From Streptomyces sp. NBC_01460 (lineage in GTDB: Bacteria; Actinomycetota; Actinomycetes; Streptomycetales; Streptomycetaceae): a stretch of DNA of 64,000 nucleotides. Position 1 is the first letter of the stretch. Each line of letters opens with the position of its first letter. The translations under genes and the position numbers were made by a program. Below the pieces are notes generated by a model. It ran no database searches. It saw nothing but the letters and a program-made list of their open reading frames with translations, and had not been told where the DNA came from. The stretch is taken from NCBI RefSeq assembly GCF_036227405.1, contig NZ_CP109473.1, forward strand, positions 5,642,001-5,706,000, in the 5' to 3' direction. Below are positions 1-8,577 of the stretch, piece after piece.

Positions 1-48
1 CCTTATGTCAGCTTCGTGGCACTTCCTCGACCGGAGCCGCCCGACGGA

Positions 49-369
49 TCAGCTCTGGTAGGGGTTCTGGCCGCCGGGGGGCGCGTAACCGGGCTGCTGC
101 TGCGGCGTCCCGTACGGAGTGCCGTCCTGCCCGCCCTGGGCCTGTGCCAGCAGCTGTTCGGCCTGCTCCTTCGGTATCTGCCGCTCCCCTCCGCAGAAGG
201 TGCACTGCGTCGCGTACTTCGTGGAGAAGGGGAACAGCGGCACGAAGAACAGCGTGAACTTGGTGACCCGCTTCCGGAGGGTGTGCGCCGCGGGGTTCCC
301 GCACCAGCCGCACACCATCGTCAGGACCGCCAGTTGGTAGAGATAGCCCCGCGTACCGAAAATGATCAT
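49..369 (-). CDS. Zinc-ribbon domain protein (106 aa)
   Basis: Small protein with two CxxC pairs (C20/C23 and C56/C59) that should hold one zinc ion. A hydrophobic, Phe-rich stretch lies between them, and the C-terminal 35 residues are rich in Gln, Gly and Pro and probably disordered. This fits the short zinc-ribbon proteins common in Streptomyces, whose function is unknown. The ATG overlaps the stop of the upstream HEAT-repeat gene in an ATGA arrangement, so the two are probably translationally coupled. The role is not known; the fold assignment is reasonably safe. Confidence 0.75.
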   Translation of the reverse strand: MIIFGTRGYLYQLAVLTMVCGWCGNPAAHTLRKRVTKFTLFFVPLFPFSTKYATQCTFCGGERQIPKEQAEQLLAQAQGGQDGTPYGTPQQQPGYAPPGGQNPYQS

Positions 370-2495
370 GATGTGGTTCCTTTCCCCGTGTTTCCCAGGA
401 GCGCCCGCCGGCAGAGTGCCAGCAGCTTCTCGTCCTCATAAGTGTCGTGGCTGCCGTATCCGCCGTCCATCGCCTTGTGGCGGCGTACGGACAGGAGCTC
501 GGCGCGCAGCACCCGTGTCGCGTCAGAGCCTGCACCGCCGGGGCCCATCCGCGCCAGGCATTCCGCCACCCGGACCCTGACATGGCAGTTCTTCTCCCAC
601 GCCGACAGGAGCACCGGCACCACCTCGGCGGTCCGTCCCGCGATCTCCCACAGGGCGATCGCGGCCTCGACCCGGAGCCACAGCTCGTCGTGCGCCAGCA
701 GGGCCCGCAGCCGCGGCGCCACCGCCCCGGCCCGGGGCCCCAGCGCACCGAGCGCGCTCGCCGCAGCCCGGCAGTCGCGCGCCTGTTCCGCCCACAGCCC
801 CTCGGCCAGCACCGGCAGCACCGCGTCGGCGTCGCCTGTGACCGCCCAGAGCGCCTCGGCCGCCTCGGTCGCCGCCGCCACCCCCGGGCCGCGGGCCAGC
901 CGCCGGAGCTCCGGGACCGCGCAGCCCGCGGCCGGCCCGAACGAGCCCAGCGCCCGCAGGGCCGCTGTCCGCAGCCACTCACCCCGGTACTCGGGCGCCC
1001 CCCGCAGCACCCGCAGCACCTCGGGGGCGGCCTCGCCCGCGCGCAGCGCCGTCAGCCCCGCGAGCAGCGGGCTCGCCCGGTCGTACGCGCTCTCGTCCAG
1101 GGCGACCTCGCCCAGCCTGCGCCGCAGCGCCCCGGCGAGCGGGTCGGCGGCAGCACCCAGGCACCTGATCGCGAAGCCCACGTCGTGCGGCACCTCCGGC
1201 CGCTCCAGGGCCGCCGCCAGGGCGGGCAGCGCCCGCGCGTCCCCCAGCCTGGCCAGCGCCTTCACCGCCGAGCCGAGCCCCGGAGGCCCGCTCGGCCACT
1301 CCTTCACCCACGCCCCGGGATCCGCCGCCACCCGCCCCGCCAGGGCGTCACCGGCGGGCGCGGCCAGGGCGAACAGGTCCTCCAGCGCGTACGAGGCCGC
1401 CTCGGCCAGCCGCGGCTCCGGATCCGCGAGCTGCGCGCCGATCAGCCGCACCAGGTCCTCGTACACCCCGCGCCAGGCCCGCATCAGCCCACTGCTCATC
1501 CGTACGGCGTCGACGCGCTGCCAGGGGTCAGGGCTGCCCAGCTGGTCCGTCAGCAGTGCCGTACGGTCCGCCACACGGTCGTCCAGGCCGACGTGCAGGG
1601 TCCGCAGCAGGTCGGTGGCCCAGGGGGTGCCGCGCCCGGAGGGCTCCTCCGCGGACAGCTCCCGCAACTGCCCCACCAGCGTCGGAGCGGTGCTCAGGTC
1701 CGACGCCCCCTCGTCGCCGCCCGGCGGCTCGGCGGCGGAGGGTTCGGCGCGGGCGGGCCCCGAGCGCAGCTCCCGCAGCAGGCCGGACACCACCCGCACG
1801 ACATCGCCGGGCAGCGCGTCGGGGGCGCACCTGGCGAGCTGCGCGAGGGCGGCCAGCCGCAGTCCGGGCGGATACGCCTCCGCCGCGAGCCGGCTCAGCC
1901 AGTCCGCCACCCGCTCCGCCAGCCGTCCGTGGCGCAGGGCGATCCGGCCGGCGGCTTCGACGAGCGCGAGGCGCACCTCGTCGTCGGCCTCCACGGGCAG
2001 CCGCTCCCGCAGCAGCGCGAGCACCCTGCCCGGCCGGGTGTGCAGGGTGGCCAGCGCCAGCGGGGCGGCGAGCCGTACCCCCGGGTCCTCGTCGGCGACG
2101 AGCTCGAAGAAGACCGGGGAGCCCGCCGAGACGGCGGCCGCCGCCATCGCGTAGTTGGCCACGCCCTCGATCTCGTCCTCGTCCAGCTCGTCGAGCCCGT
2201 CCTCCTCGTCCTCGTCCAGCTCGATGCCGCCGATGCTGGTGAGCAGCTCCACGATGCCGCCCCGGTCACGTATGCCGGGGTCGGCCGCCAGCTCGAAGAG
2301 GAACGGGATGCAGGCGAGCGTGCACGCGTACACGTTGCCCTGGTGGTGGACCGCGCCGTACATCCCGTCGAGCGCGGTCTCCCGCTCCGCCGGATCGGCG
2401 GAGGCGAGTCCGTACAGCAGGCCCGGCACGTCGTCGGCCGGACCGTAGGCATGCTTCATCGAGGCCCAGCCGACCTCGTCGATCCCCGTGAACAC
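366..2495 (-). CDS. HEAT-repeat (PBS-lyase-type) protein, 709 aa
   Basis: Long alpha-helical repeat protein made almost entirely of HEAT-like units rich in Ala, Leu and Arg, such as segments reading VRLAL, ALRALGSFGP and WLRVEAAIALWE. An acidic patch (about 12 Asp/Glu in 20 residues) sits near residue 100. I chose the GTG at 2495 because a GGGAGGG Shine-Dalgarno lies about 8 nt upstream; an ATG at 2459 lacks one. HEAT proteins usually act as protein-interaction scaffolds in the cytoplasm. No catalytic motif is visible, so a specific function cannot be given. It is coupled to the downstream zinc-ribbon gene by a 4-bp overlap. Confidence 0.8.
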   Translation of the reverse strand: MFTGIDEVGWASMKHAYGPADDVPGLLYGLASADPAERETALDGMYGAVHHQGNVYACTLACIPFLFELAADPGIRDRGGIVELLTSIGGIELDEDEEDGLDELDEDEIEGVANYAMAAAAVSAGSPVFFELVADEDPGVRLAAPLALATLHTRPGRVLALLRERLPVEADDEVRLALVEAAGRIALRHGRLAERVADWLSRLAAEAYPPGLRLAALAQLARCAPDALPGDVVRVVSGLLRELRSGPARAEPSAAEPPGGDEGASDLSTAPTLVGQLRELSAEEPSGRGTPWATDLLRTLHVGLDDRVADRTALLTDQLGSPDPWQRVDAVRMSSGLMRAWRGVYEDLVRLIGAQLADPEPRLAEAASYALEDLFALAAPAGDALAGRVAADPGAWVKEWPSGPPGLGSAVKALARLGDARALPALAAALERPEVPHDVGFAIRCLGAAADPLAGALRRRLGEVALDESAYDRASPLLAGLTALRAGEAAPEVLRVLRGAPEYRGEWLRTAALRALGSFGPAAGCAVPELRRLARGPGVAAATEAAEALWAVTGDADAVLPVLAEGLWAEQARDCRAAASALGALGPRAGAVAPRLRALLAHDELWLRVEAAIALWEIAGRTAEVVPVLLSAWEKNCHVRVRVAECLARMGPGGAGSDATRVLRAELLSVRRHKAMDGGYGSHDTYEDEKLLALCRRALLGNTGKGTTS

Positions 2496-2679
2496 GCCAC
2501 ACCCTCCCCGTGTCTTCCTTCCGCGCCCCCACACGGCGGAGAACCGTGCCGTGAAGCAGCGTCTGGGCAGAGTGTGCACCACGGCCCGGACAATCCACCC
2601 TCCACTTGCGGCCTTTCCTCGCCGCGCCGGCCCGGGGCTGTGAAGGTGCTGTGAGCACCCTGTTCCCGCCCGCTCCTCC

Positions 2680-3573
2680 TCAGTCCCGGGGGAGCGCCCG
2701 GGACTGTCCGGGATCGGTCAGCGGAGCGAGGAGATCCCCGTACCGCTCCAGCCGTGCGGCCATGTCACCGGCGAGGAAGAGCAGGTCGTCCGGGGCGCCG
2801 CACGCCTCGATCTCGTCCCATGTGACGGGCGCGGACACGGTGGGGCTGCCCTTCGCCCGCAGGGTGTACGGCGCCGCGGTGGTCTTCGCCGCGGCGTTCT
2901 GGCTGAAGTCCACGAACACCTTTCCCGGGCGCAGCGCGCGCGTCATCCGGTGCACGGCCAGCTCGGGCAGCGCGCCCTGCGCCTGGACCGCCAGCTTCTT
3001 CGCGTAGGCCGTCACCTCCTCGGAGGGGGTGGGCTCCAGGGGCACGAGCAGATGCAGCCCCTTGGACCCCGAGGTCTTGCCGTACGCGGACAGCCCGTCC
3101 TCGGCCAGCCGCTCCCGGAGCCAGAGGGCGACCTCGCAGCACTCGACGACGCCGGCCGGGGGCCCGGGGTCCAGGTCGAACACCATGCGGTCGGCCACGG
3201 CGGGGGAGTCCTGCCGCCACTGGTGGGTGTGGAACTCCACGACCAGGTTGGCCGCCCACATCAGCGACGGGAGGTCCTCTGCCAGCACCTGGCGGGCACC
3301 GGGGTCGTCGCTGCGGGGGACCGGGGCCGTCCGCACCCAGTCGGGTGTACCGGGCGGCGGATTCTTCGTGAAGAAGCGCAGCCCTTCCGGGCCGTCGGGA
3401 TACCGGAGGAACGACAGCGGACGGTCACGCAGGTGCGGCAGCATCGCGCTCGCCGCCGTGGCCGCGTAGTAGTGCAGCACCTCGCCCTTCGTCGTGCCGG
3501 TGGCCGGGTACAGCACCTTGTCGAGATTGCTGAGCGCCAGGCGCCGCCCCTCCACCTCCGTGATCGGCGTCAT
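2680..3573 (-). CDS. ligD: LigD-type NHEJ polymerase/primase domain protein
   Basis: A 297-residue stand-alone polymerase domain of the bacterial LigD family (archaeo-eukaryotic primase fold). In bacterial non-homologous end joining it fills in or extends DNA ends with preference for ribonucleotides. The catalytic metal site is visible as FDLDP, followed by the family's SGSKGLHL motif. No ligase or phosphoesterase domain is attached, so the ligase must be encoded elsewhere; split LigD is common in Streptomyces. The ATG at 3573 was chosen as the first start consistent with family length. It diverges from ku across 61 bp, so the two end-joining genes probably share a control region. Confidence 0.88.
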   Translation of the reverse strand: MTPITEVEGRRLALSNLDKVLYPATGTTKGEVLHYYAATAASAMLPHLRDRPLSFLRYPDGPEGLRFFTKNPPPGTPDWVRTAPVPRSDDPGARQVLAEDLPSLMWAANLVVEFHTHQWRQDSPAVADRMVFDLDPGPPAGVVECCEVALWLRERLAEDGLSAYGKTSGSKGLHLLVPLEPTPSEEVTAYAKKLAVQAQGALPELAVHRMTRALRPGKVFVDFSQNAAAKTTAAPYTLRAKGSPTVSAPVTWDEIEACGAPDDLLFLAGDMAARLERYGDLLAPLTDPGQSRALPRD

Positions 3574-3634
3574 ACGATAAGAATCACATGAAATCGCATG
3601 AATAAGGGTGTTGCGGGCGGCGAGGGGTGAAACG

Positions 3635-4681
3635 GTGAGGTCGATCTGGAACGGTTCCATCTCGTTCGGGCTGGTCAGCATCCCGGTCAAGCTCATGAAC
3701 GCCACGGAGAACCACGCGATCTCCTTCCGGCAGATCCATCTCGCCGACGGCGGACGCATCCGCTACCGCAAGGTCTGCGAGCTCGACGAGGAGGAGGTGC
3801 CGCCCTCCGGGACGGTCAAGGCGTACGAGGACGCCGACGGCACGGTGATCCCCGTGACCGACGAGGACCTCGCCTCGCTGCCGCTCCACACCGCCAAGAC
3901 GATCGAGATCGAGGGATTCGTGCCGGCGTCGGCGATCGACCCCCTCCAGCTGGACTCGGCGTACTACCTCTCGGCCAACGGCGTCCCGGCCGCCAAGCCC
4001 TACGCCCTGCTGCGCGAGGCCCTGCGGCGCAGCGGCAAGGTCGCCGTCGCGAAGTACGCGCTGCGCGGGCGGGAACGGCTCGGCATGCTGCGGGTGGTCG
4101 ACGACGTGATCGCGATGCACGGCCTGCTGTGGCCCGACGAGATCCGCGCTCCGGAAGGCGTCGCCCCGGACGCGGGGGTCAAGGTCCGCGACGCGGAACT
4201 CGACCTGGCGGACGCGCTGATGAACACCCTCGGTGACGCGGACATGGACACCCTCCACGACGACTACCGCGAGGCGGTCGAGGAGCTCGTCGCGGCGAAG
4301 GCGGCCGGTGAACCCGTCGCGGAGGAGGAGGCCGAGGAGCCCGGCGGCAAGGTGATCGACCTCATGGCGGCCCTGGAGAGCAGTGTGCGGGCCGCCCAGG
4401 ACTCGAAGGGGGACACGGAGGGCGGCAAGGACGCCGACGTCCACCCGATCGAGGGCCGCACGACCCGGTCCGGCGCCTCGGAGGGGACGGCACGCAGGAG
4501 CGGGGGGAAGAAGGCCCCCGCGAAGAAGGCGCCCGCGAAGAAGGCTCCCGCGAAGGCCGCCGCGAAGAAGGCCGCCGCCAAGAAGGCGACGGCGAAGAAG
4601 GCGACGGCGAAGAAGACCACGGCCAAGAAGACCACGGCGAAGAAGACCGCCTCGGGCACCCGGAAGCGGACCTCGGCCTGA
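3635..4681 (+). CDS. ku: Ku, DNA-end-binding NHEJ protein
   Basis: Prokaryotic Ku homodimer subunit (348 aa) that rings broken DNA ends and recruits LigD. The N-terminus (SIWNGSISFGLVSIPVKL) is diagnostic. The Ku core spans about residues 1-255. The last 65 residues form a lysine/alanine tail of repeated AKKAPAKK, AKKAT and AKKTT units, resembling a histone-H1-like DNA-binding extension seen in actinobacterial Ku proteins. The start is GTG at 3635 with an AGGGGTGA Shine-Dalgarno. The gene diverges from the LigD polymerase gene. The 3' end has a low-complexity AAG-rich run that is prone to repeat-length variation. Confidence 0.95.
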   Translation: MRSIWNGSISFGLVSIPVKLMNATENHAISFRQIHLADGGRIRYRKVCELDEEEVPPSGTVKAYEDADGTVIPVTDEDLASLPLHTAKTIEIEGFVPASAIDPLQLDSAYYLSANGVPAAKPYALLREALRRSGKVAVAKYALRGRERLGMLRVVDDVIAMHGLLWPDEIRAPEGVAPDAGVKVRDAELDLADALMNTLGDADMDTLHDDYREAVEELVAAKAAGEPVAEEEAEEPGGKVIDLMAALESSVRAAQDSKGDTEGGKDADVHPIEGRTTRSGASEGTARRSGGKKAPAKKAPAKKAPAKAAAKKAAAKKATAKKATAKKTTAKKTTAKKTASGTRKRTSA

Positions 4682-4712
4682 CGCGGTCCCGCGCCGGGCC
4701 GAGGCCCGCCGC

Positions 4713-6389
4713 TCAGGGAGCGGACGCGGGCTTCAACAGGTCGGACAGGTCGGGCACGGTGGGGAGGTCGAGCCCGTACCTGTCCCTCTCCACGACGTAC
4801 GTGCAACTCGTGTACGTGTAGCCGGGCTGGACGCGAGAGCCGGAGGAGTAGCTGTCCACGGCAGCCGTCGCCCCCGTGCCGTGCTTGTACAGGAAGTGGT
4901 ACTCGCCCGCCGGGAGCCGCAGCCGCGCCTTCGGGTACGAGGTGCCGCTCGCCCTGCACGCGCCGGACGAACCGGCGGCCTCGCTGCTGAACCGCTCGCA
5001 GCTCCCGCAGGGCTTCAGCTTCACCGTGCCGGTGACGGGACCCGTGTAGAGGACCTCGACCTCGTTGGGAGCGCCGTTGCTGATGACGAGCTCCATGCGG
5101 GTGCCGCCCGGCGTGCCGCTCCCGGGCAGCCGTGTGCCCGCGGAGGGCCGGTCCTCGGCGATCTCCGCCGCGATGGCGATGTTCCGGGCGTGCTGCCTGC
5201 GCCGGTCCTCCTTGTAGGTGTCCGCGAAGTCCGTCAGGGTCTGCCGTGCTTCGGTGAACTGCTTGTCCTTGAACTCGTCCACGCCGCAGGCGTACACACC
5301 GTCCTGGACACCGGTGCCCGCCTCCCGGCTCAGCGAGGGCACGGAGGTCGGGGGGAGCTCGGCGACCAGGGTGCTCGTCCGGCGCAGTTCGTCGGTGACG
5401 TCGCAGGGCTCCGCGCCCTTCAGGCCCGCCACCTGCTGTCGTATCTTCGCGCTGACGGCCGGGCCCACCTTCCCGGCCTGCGAGGACTCGGGGAACGTAC
5501 GCAGCAGGGTGCTCAGCTCCTTGCTGCCGGACTCGGTCCCCGCACCGTCGAGCCGGGAGACCCCGCAGCCGTACAACGACTCCGCGAGCGGGGTGTCGGG
5601 CCAGGCGACGAGGTCGCCGAGCAGCTTCCGGTCCACCGTGTCGGGCAGCGTGCGCAGATAGGTCAGGGGCTCGACCGCCTCGCAGTGCCGGTCGGCGCGG
5701 TACGGCGTGGCGACCGCCGCGTAATAGGCCTCCAGGCGCTCGGGCACGAGGGCGGCGGCGCGTGAGCCGGGGTGGTCCTCGGCCAGCTCCCGGTAGAGGG
5801 AGAGCGCATGGCGGTAGTCGGGTCCGGAGAGGACGAAGGAGTTCTTCGCCGCCTTCGCGACCAGATCGTCGCCCTCCTCCAGCCTGCCGAGCAGCTCCTG
5901 CTCCACCGCCTCGTCCCGTGCGGAGCCGTAGGCGAGGGTGCCGGCCGCCGGGACGCCCAGCAGCAGCAGCCCCAGCACCGCCGCCAGGACCGGCCGGGGC
6001 GACCGGCCGGGATCCGTACGCAGGGCGATGCGGGCCGCGTCGGCAGCCGCGAGGACGAGCAGCAGGAGGTAGCCGGCGACGAGGGCGGCGGGCACGCCGT
6101 CCGGATCGGCGGGCAGCGCGACGAGCAGGAGGAGGGCGGTGGCCGCCCAGCTCACCGCGGCTCTGCCCCAGCGGCGCAGGAGGGCATGGCCGAGGCCCAG
6201 GCCGGACAGATTCAGCAGCCCCGCGACGACGGCCCTCGGCACGGCACCCGGCGGGGGCGGTCCGGCCACCGGCGGCCGGGCGGGAGGCGGGGGCGGCCCG
6301 GCGTCCCCCCAGGCATGCTCCGGCACGGTCTCCCACCCGGCCCCGGGTCTGGGCTCAGGTGTCTCCGACTGATCGCGTGATTCCATCAC
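4713..6389 (-). CDS. Multi-pass membrane protein with large C-terminal extracytoplasmic domain
   Basis: Unrecognised 558-residue protein. A Pro-rich cytoplasmic N-terminus (to about 50) is followed by four likely membrane segments at about 55-75, 78-95, 103-122 and 136-155. A roughly 400-residue soluble region follows, whose helical, TPR-like spacing and several cysteines suggest an exported domain. Translation may begin at GTG 6389 or the adjacent ATG 6386. It converges on ku with 31 bp between stops. No enzymatic motif is visible; a sensor, scaffold or envelope role would only be a guess. Confidence 0.7.
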   Translation of the reverse strand: MMESRDQSETPEPRPGAGWETVPEHAWGDAGPPPPPARPPVAGPPPPGAVPRAVVAGLLNLSGLGLGHALLRRWGRAAVSWAATALLLLVALPADPDGVPAALVAGYLLLLVLAAADAARIALRTDPGRSPRPVLAAVLGLLLLGVPAAGTLAYGSARDEAVEQELLGRLEEGDDLVAKAAKNSFVLSGPDYRHALSLYRELAEDHPGSRAAALVPERLEAYYAAVATPYRADRHCEAVEPLTYLRTLPDTVDRKLLGDLVAWPDTPLAESLYGCGVSRLDGAGTESGSKELSTLLRTFPESSQAGKVGPAVSAKIRQQVAGLKGAEPCDVTDELRRTSTLVAELPPTSVPSLSREAGTGVQDGVYACGVDEFKDKQFTEARQTLTDFADTYKEDRRRQHARNIAIAAEIAEDRPSAGTRLPGSGTPGGTRMELVISNGAPNEVEVLYTGPVTGTVKLKPCGSCERFSSEAAGSSGACRASGTSYPKARLRLPAGEYHFLYKHGTGATAAVDSYSSGSRVQPGYTYTSCTYVVERDRYGLDLPTVPDLSDLLKPASAP

Positions 6390-6526
6390 GGCCCCCCACC
6401 GTCGAACCTCGTCAGGTCCCGGGGAAGCTGCCCGGTTTCCTGCCCGTTCACGCGTCCTCGGGACGTCCGTGCGGCATTGGTACGAGATGGTGCGGCCAGG
6501 CGGATCCGTCGGGGAGGTGTGCGGCT

Positions 6527-6562
6527 GCCGCAGGCCGCGGAGAGCGCGCTGCGGCCTGCGGC
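6527..6562 (-). terminator. Hairpin terminator-like element after the Xre antitoxin gene
   Basis: A perfect 12-bp GC-rich inverted repeat (GCCGCAGGCCGC at 6527-6538 against its complement at 6551-6562, loop 12 nt) lies just past the stop of the antitoxin gene on the minus strand. There is no T-run, which is normal for Streptomyces terminators. It would end the toxin-antitoxin transcript before the next gene. Confidence 0.6.
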
Positions 6563-6566
6563 GGGA

Positions 6567-6974
6567 TCAGCAGCCGTCGACGTACGCCCGGGCGGCGACC
6601 ATGACGTCCTTGAAGCGGCCGTCCGCGATGCACTGGGCGGGCGTCTCGTCCTCGAGCTGCGGGTTCATGCCGATCATCCAGGCGCGGGCGGTGTGGTTGT
6701 CCTCGGCGCTCTGGATGACGTGAAAAGTCTGGAGGGCTGCGCGGAGGCGCTCTTCGGCCTCGTCGCGGGGCCGTGTGTCACCGGCGGCCCACTTGCCCAC
6801 CTGACGGGGGTCGCTGACCCGTGTGATGCGAGCGGTGATGCGAGGCCCGAGATTCTCCTGCAGGAAACGCGCGATCTCGGCGATGCGCATGCGTGTGGTC
6901 GTGCCGTGCGCGATCTCGGCGAGGTCGGTGCTCCGAGGTGTGCGCGTGACGGTCTGCGTCATGGTGGTGGTCAT
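6567..6974 (-). CDS. Xre-type antitoxin of a RES/Xre toxin-antitoxin pair
   Basis: 135-residue protein with two recognisable parts. A Xre-like helix-turn-helix (about 30-80; RITARITRVSDPRQVGKW) precedes a C-terminal toxin-binding domain (about 85-135; ARAWMIGMNPQLEDETP, then a DFK-like GRFKDVMVAAR motif). These are the hallmarks of ParS/Xre antitoxins that neutralise RES-domain toxins. The start is ATG 6974, with GAGGGAG 6 nt upstream; an in-frame ATG at 6995 has a poorer site. The cognate RES gene lies upstream on the same strand, but 676 bp away and in reversed order compared with usual RES/Xre operons. It probably represses its own promoter. Confidence 0.82.
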   Translation of the reverse strand: MTTTMTQTVTRTPRSTDLAEIAHGTTTRMRIAEIARFLQENLGPRITARITRVSDPRQVGKWAAGDTRPRDEAEERLRAALQTFHVIQSAEDNHTARAWMIGMNPQLEDETPAQCIADGRFKDVMVAARAYVDGC

Positions 6975-7650
6975 AGGGGTCTCCCTCGTTGTCATGGCTG
7001 CACGCCTTGGAGGGCGGTCGCGTGCCGGACGACGGGTGATGGGCACGGGCGGTGCGAAGGCACCGTGAGGCGCCGCGCGCCGACTACCGGATGAGACGCG
7101 GGAACCCGTGCCGGGTAAAGGGGAACGCTTCTTGGTGCGCACCCGTGGGGAAGCGTGACCGCGACGGGTGGGGTGAGCTGGTGCGCGCCAGCTCCTCAGT
7201 CTCGATGCCTGCCGGTCGTCGGGGATCCGGTGCATGGAGGCTGGTGCGCGGCCGTGTCGATGTGACGGCCGGCAATTCGGTGCGGCCGCAGCGCACAGAA
7301 AGGCGGCCTTGGGGCCACGCCTAAGACAGTCCTCTGCTCACTCATGATCGAACCCCCATCTGAAGAAGATGCATTTAGACTACCCATCAAGTCTGTTCAA
7401 CTCCACCGCTTTGACTGTTGTTTCAGACACGTAAGAAAGCGTCAAGTTGACGTGTGGGACGGCGTGTTGGGGTGATGACCTGCTGGTTCGGCCCGGCGGT
7501 GAGGGATCTGGGCGCCGTGGGCACCGGGGATGTTCACCTCTTCGGGGCAAGGGTGTGACGTAGCGTCCGGCGTTTGCCGGGTGGTTTCCCCATGGGCTTC
7601 CAGTGGTTTTCCAGTGGTTTCCCGATGGGGGTCCGCCGGTCCCGCAGGTG
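6975..7650. other. 676-bp gap between toxin and antitoxin genes with an AT-rich promoter-like patch
   Basis: No convincing gene lies here. The stretch at about 7335-7450 is strikingly AT-rich for this genome. On the minus strand it carries a possible TTGAAC -35 followed 17 nt later by a weak TAAATG -10, directed at the antitoxin gene. This suggests the antitoxin has its own promoter and a leader of about 380 nt. A 49-codon minus-strand frame (7196-7345, ATG preceded by GGGGG) is possible but has no recognisable features. Confidence 0.4.
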
Positions 7651-8334
7651 TCATCGCAGGCGGAGGTCGTACGCCTCCACCACTCTGCGCAGCGCCGGGT
7701 CCTCCGGGAAGATCAGGTTCGATTCGATCCGGGTGAAGGCGACGTCGTTGTAGACCGCCCAGCACTGGTGCATGCCGAGCCGGGACCGGTAGGCGATCCC
7801 GTGGACGAGACGGCCGCCCTGCTCGGGTTCCCGCTGGCTGATGGCCCAGGCGGAGATGGCGCGGGTGATCTTCCGGTTGAAGCCCTCGATGTGGTTGCGA
7901 GCGAGTTTGTCCACCCCGTTGAGTCTCAGGGTCTCCCTGAGCTCGTCGGACAGGGTCGTCAGGGTGCGCTCGTCGTCGACGTCCAAGAACCTGGCGTCCT
8001 TGGACAGTTCTAAGCGCTCCAGTGTGTGCCGCGTCGGCCAGTCCGGGGGGACCAGGCCGGGCGCGCCGTCCTCCCAGTCGGCGGCCGCCAGGTCCCGCCA
8101 GTCGGGGTGCACGCGAAACGGCGCGAGGGCTTCGGCCAGGCAGCCGTCCTGCTCGGAGGCGCAGTAGAGGGTCCCGTAGCCCACCAGGCTCCATTGGTTA
8201 CCGGCGGAGCTGTCCGCGTCGTCGCGCCTGATCTGCTCGTACCTCAGGGGTTCGCGGACCTTTCCGAGCCGCCAGACGCCCCGCTCGGGTGCGGGGATCA
8301 GCCTGACATCCGGCTGGTCTCCTCGTACGGTCAT
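7651..8334 (-). CDS. RES-domain toxin (predicted NAD-degrading)
   Basis: 227-residue protein with the RES family signature: an N-terminal Arg (VWRLGKV), a central YGTLYCASEQDGCLAEAL block carrying the Glu, and a C-terminal GIAYRSRLG...CWAVYND block carrying the Ser region. Characterised RES toxins fold like ADP-ribosyltransferases and deplete cellular NAD+ until bound by their Xre partner. The ATG at 8334 has a GAGGAG Shine-Dalgarno 8 nt upstream. The antitoxin is encoded downstream on the same strand after a 676-bp gap. The gene starts 243 bp after the stop of the caspase/NTPase gene on the same strand. Confidence 0.85.
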   Translation of the reverse strand: MTVRGDQPDVRLIPAPERGVWRLGKVREPLRYEQIRRDDADSSAGNQWSLVGYGTLYCASEQDGCLAEALAPFRVHPDWRDLAAADWEDGAPGLVPPDWPTRHTLERLELSKDARFLDVDDERTLTTLSDELRETLRLNGVDKLARNHIEGFNRKITRAISAWAISQREPEQGGRLVHGIAYRSRLGMHQCWAVYNDVAFTRIESNLIFPEDPALRRVVEAYDLRLR

Positions 8335-8577
8335 GCACGGCTCCTCACTCGGGTGGACGGCGCACGGAAGCGCTGGTCACCATGCTGCTGGCCGCCTCGG
8401 GTGGCGCGTCGCCGGACGGGCGGAACTGTCGGTCGGGGCGGCTCCGCGTAAAGCGACAGCCTCAGATGCGGGACGATCATTTTTATGCGCGGTTCGCTCC
8501 TGCGCGGCCCGCCCACGCAAAGAACGAGGGGCGCACACAAGCTTCTGGGGGGCGCACACTCAGGCACCGGCCGGCTG

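Noticed and set aside
7196..7345. 49-codon minus-strand ORF in the toxin-antitoxin gap
   Set aside because: It has a possible ribosome site but no recognisable sequence features; too weak to list as a gene.
8335..8577. Small ORFs between the RES toxin and caspase genes
   Set aside because: Several overlapping frames exist but none has a ribosome site or recognisable sequence; treated as intergenic.
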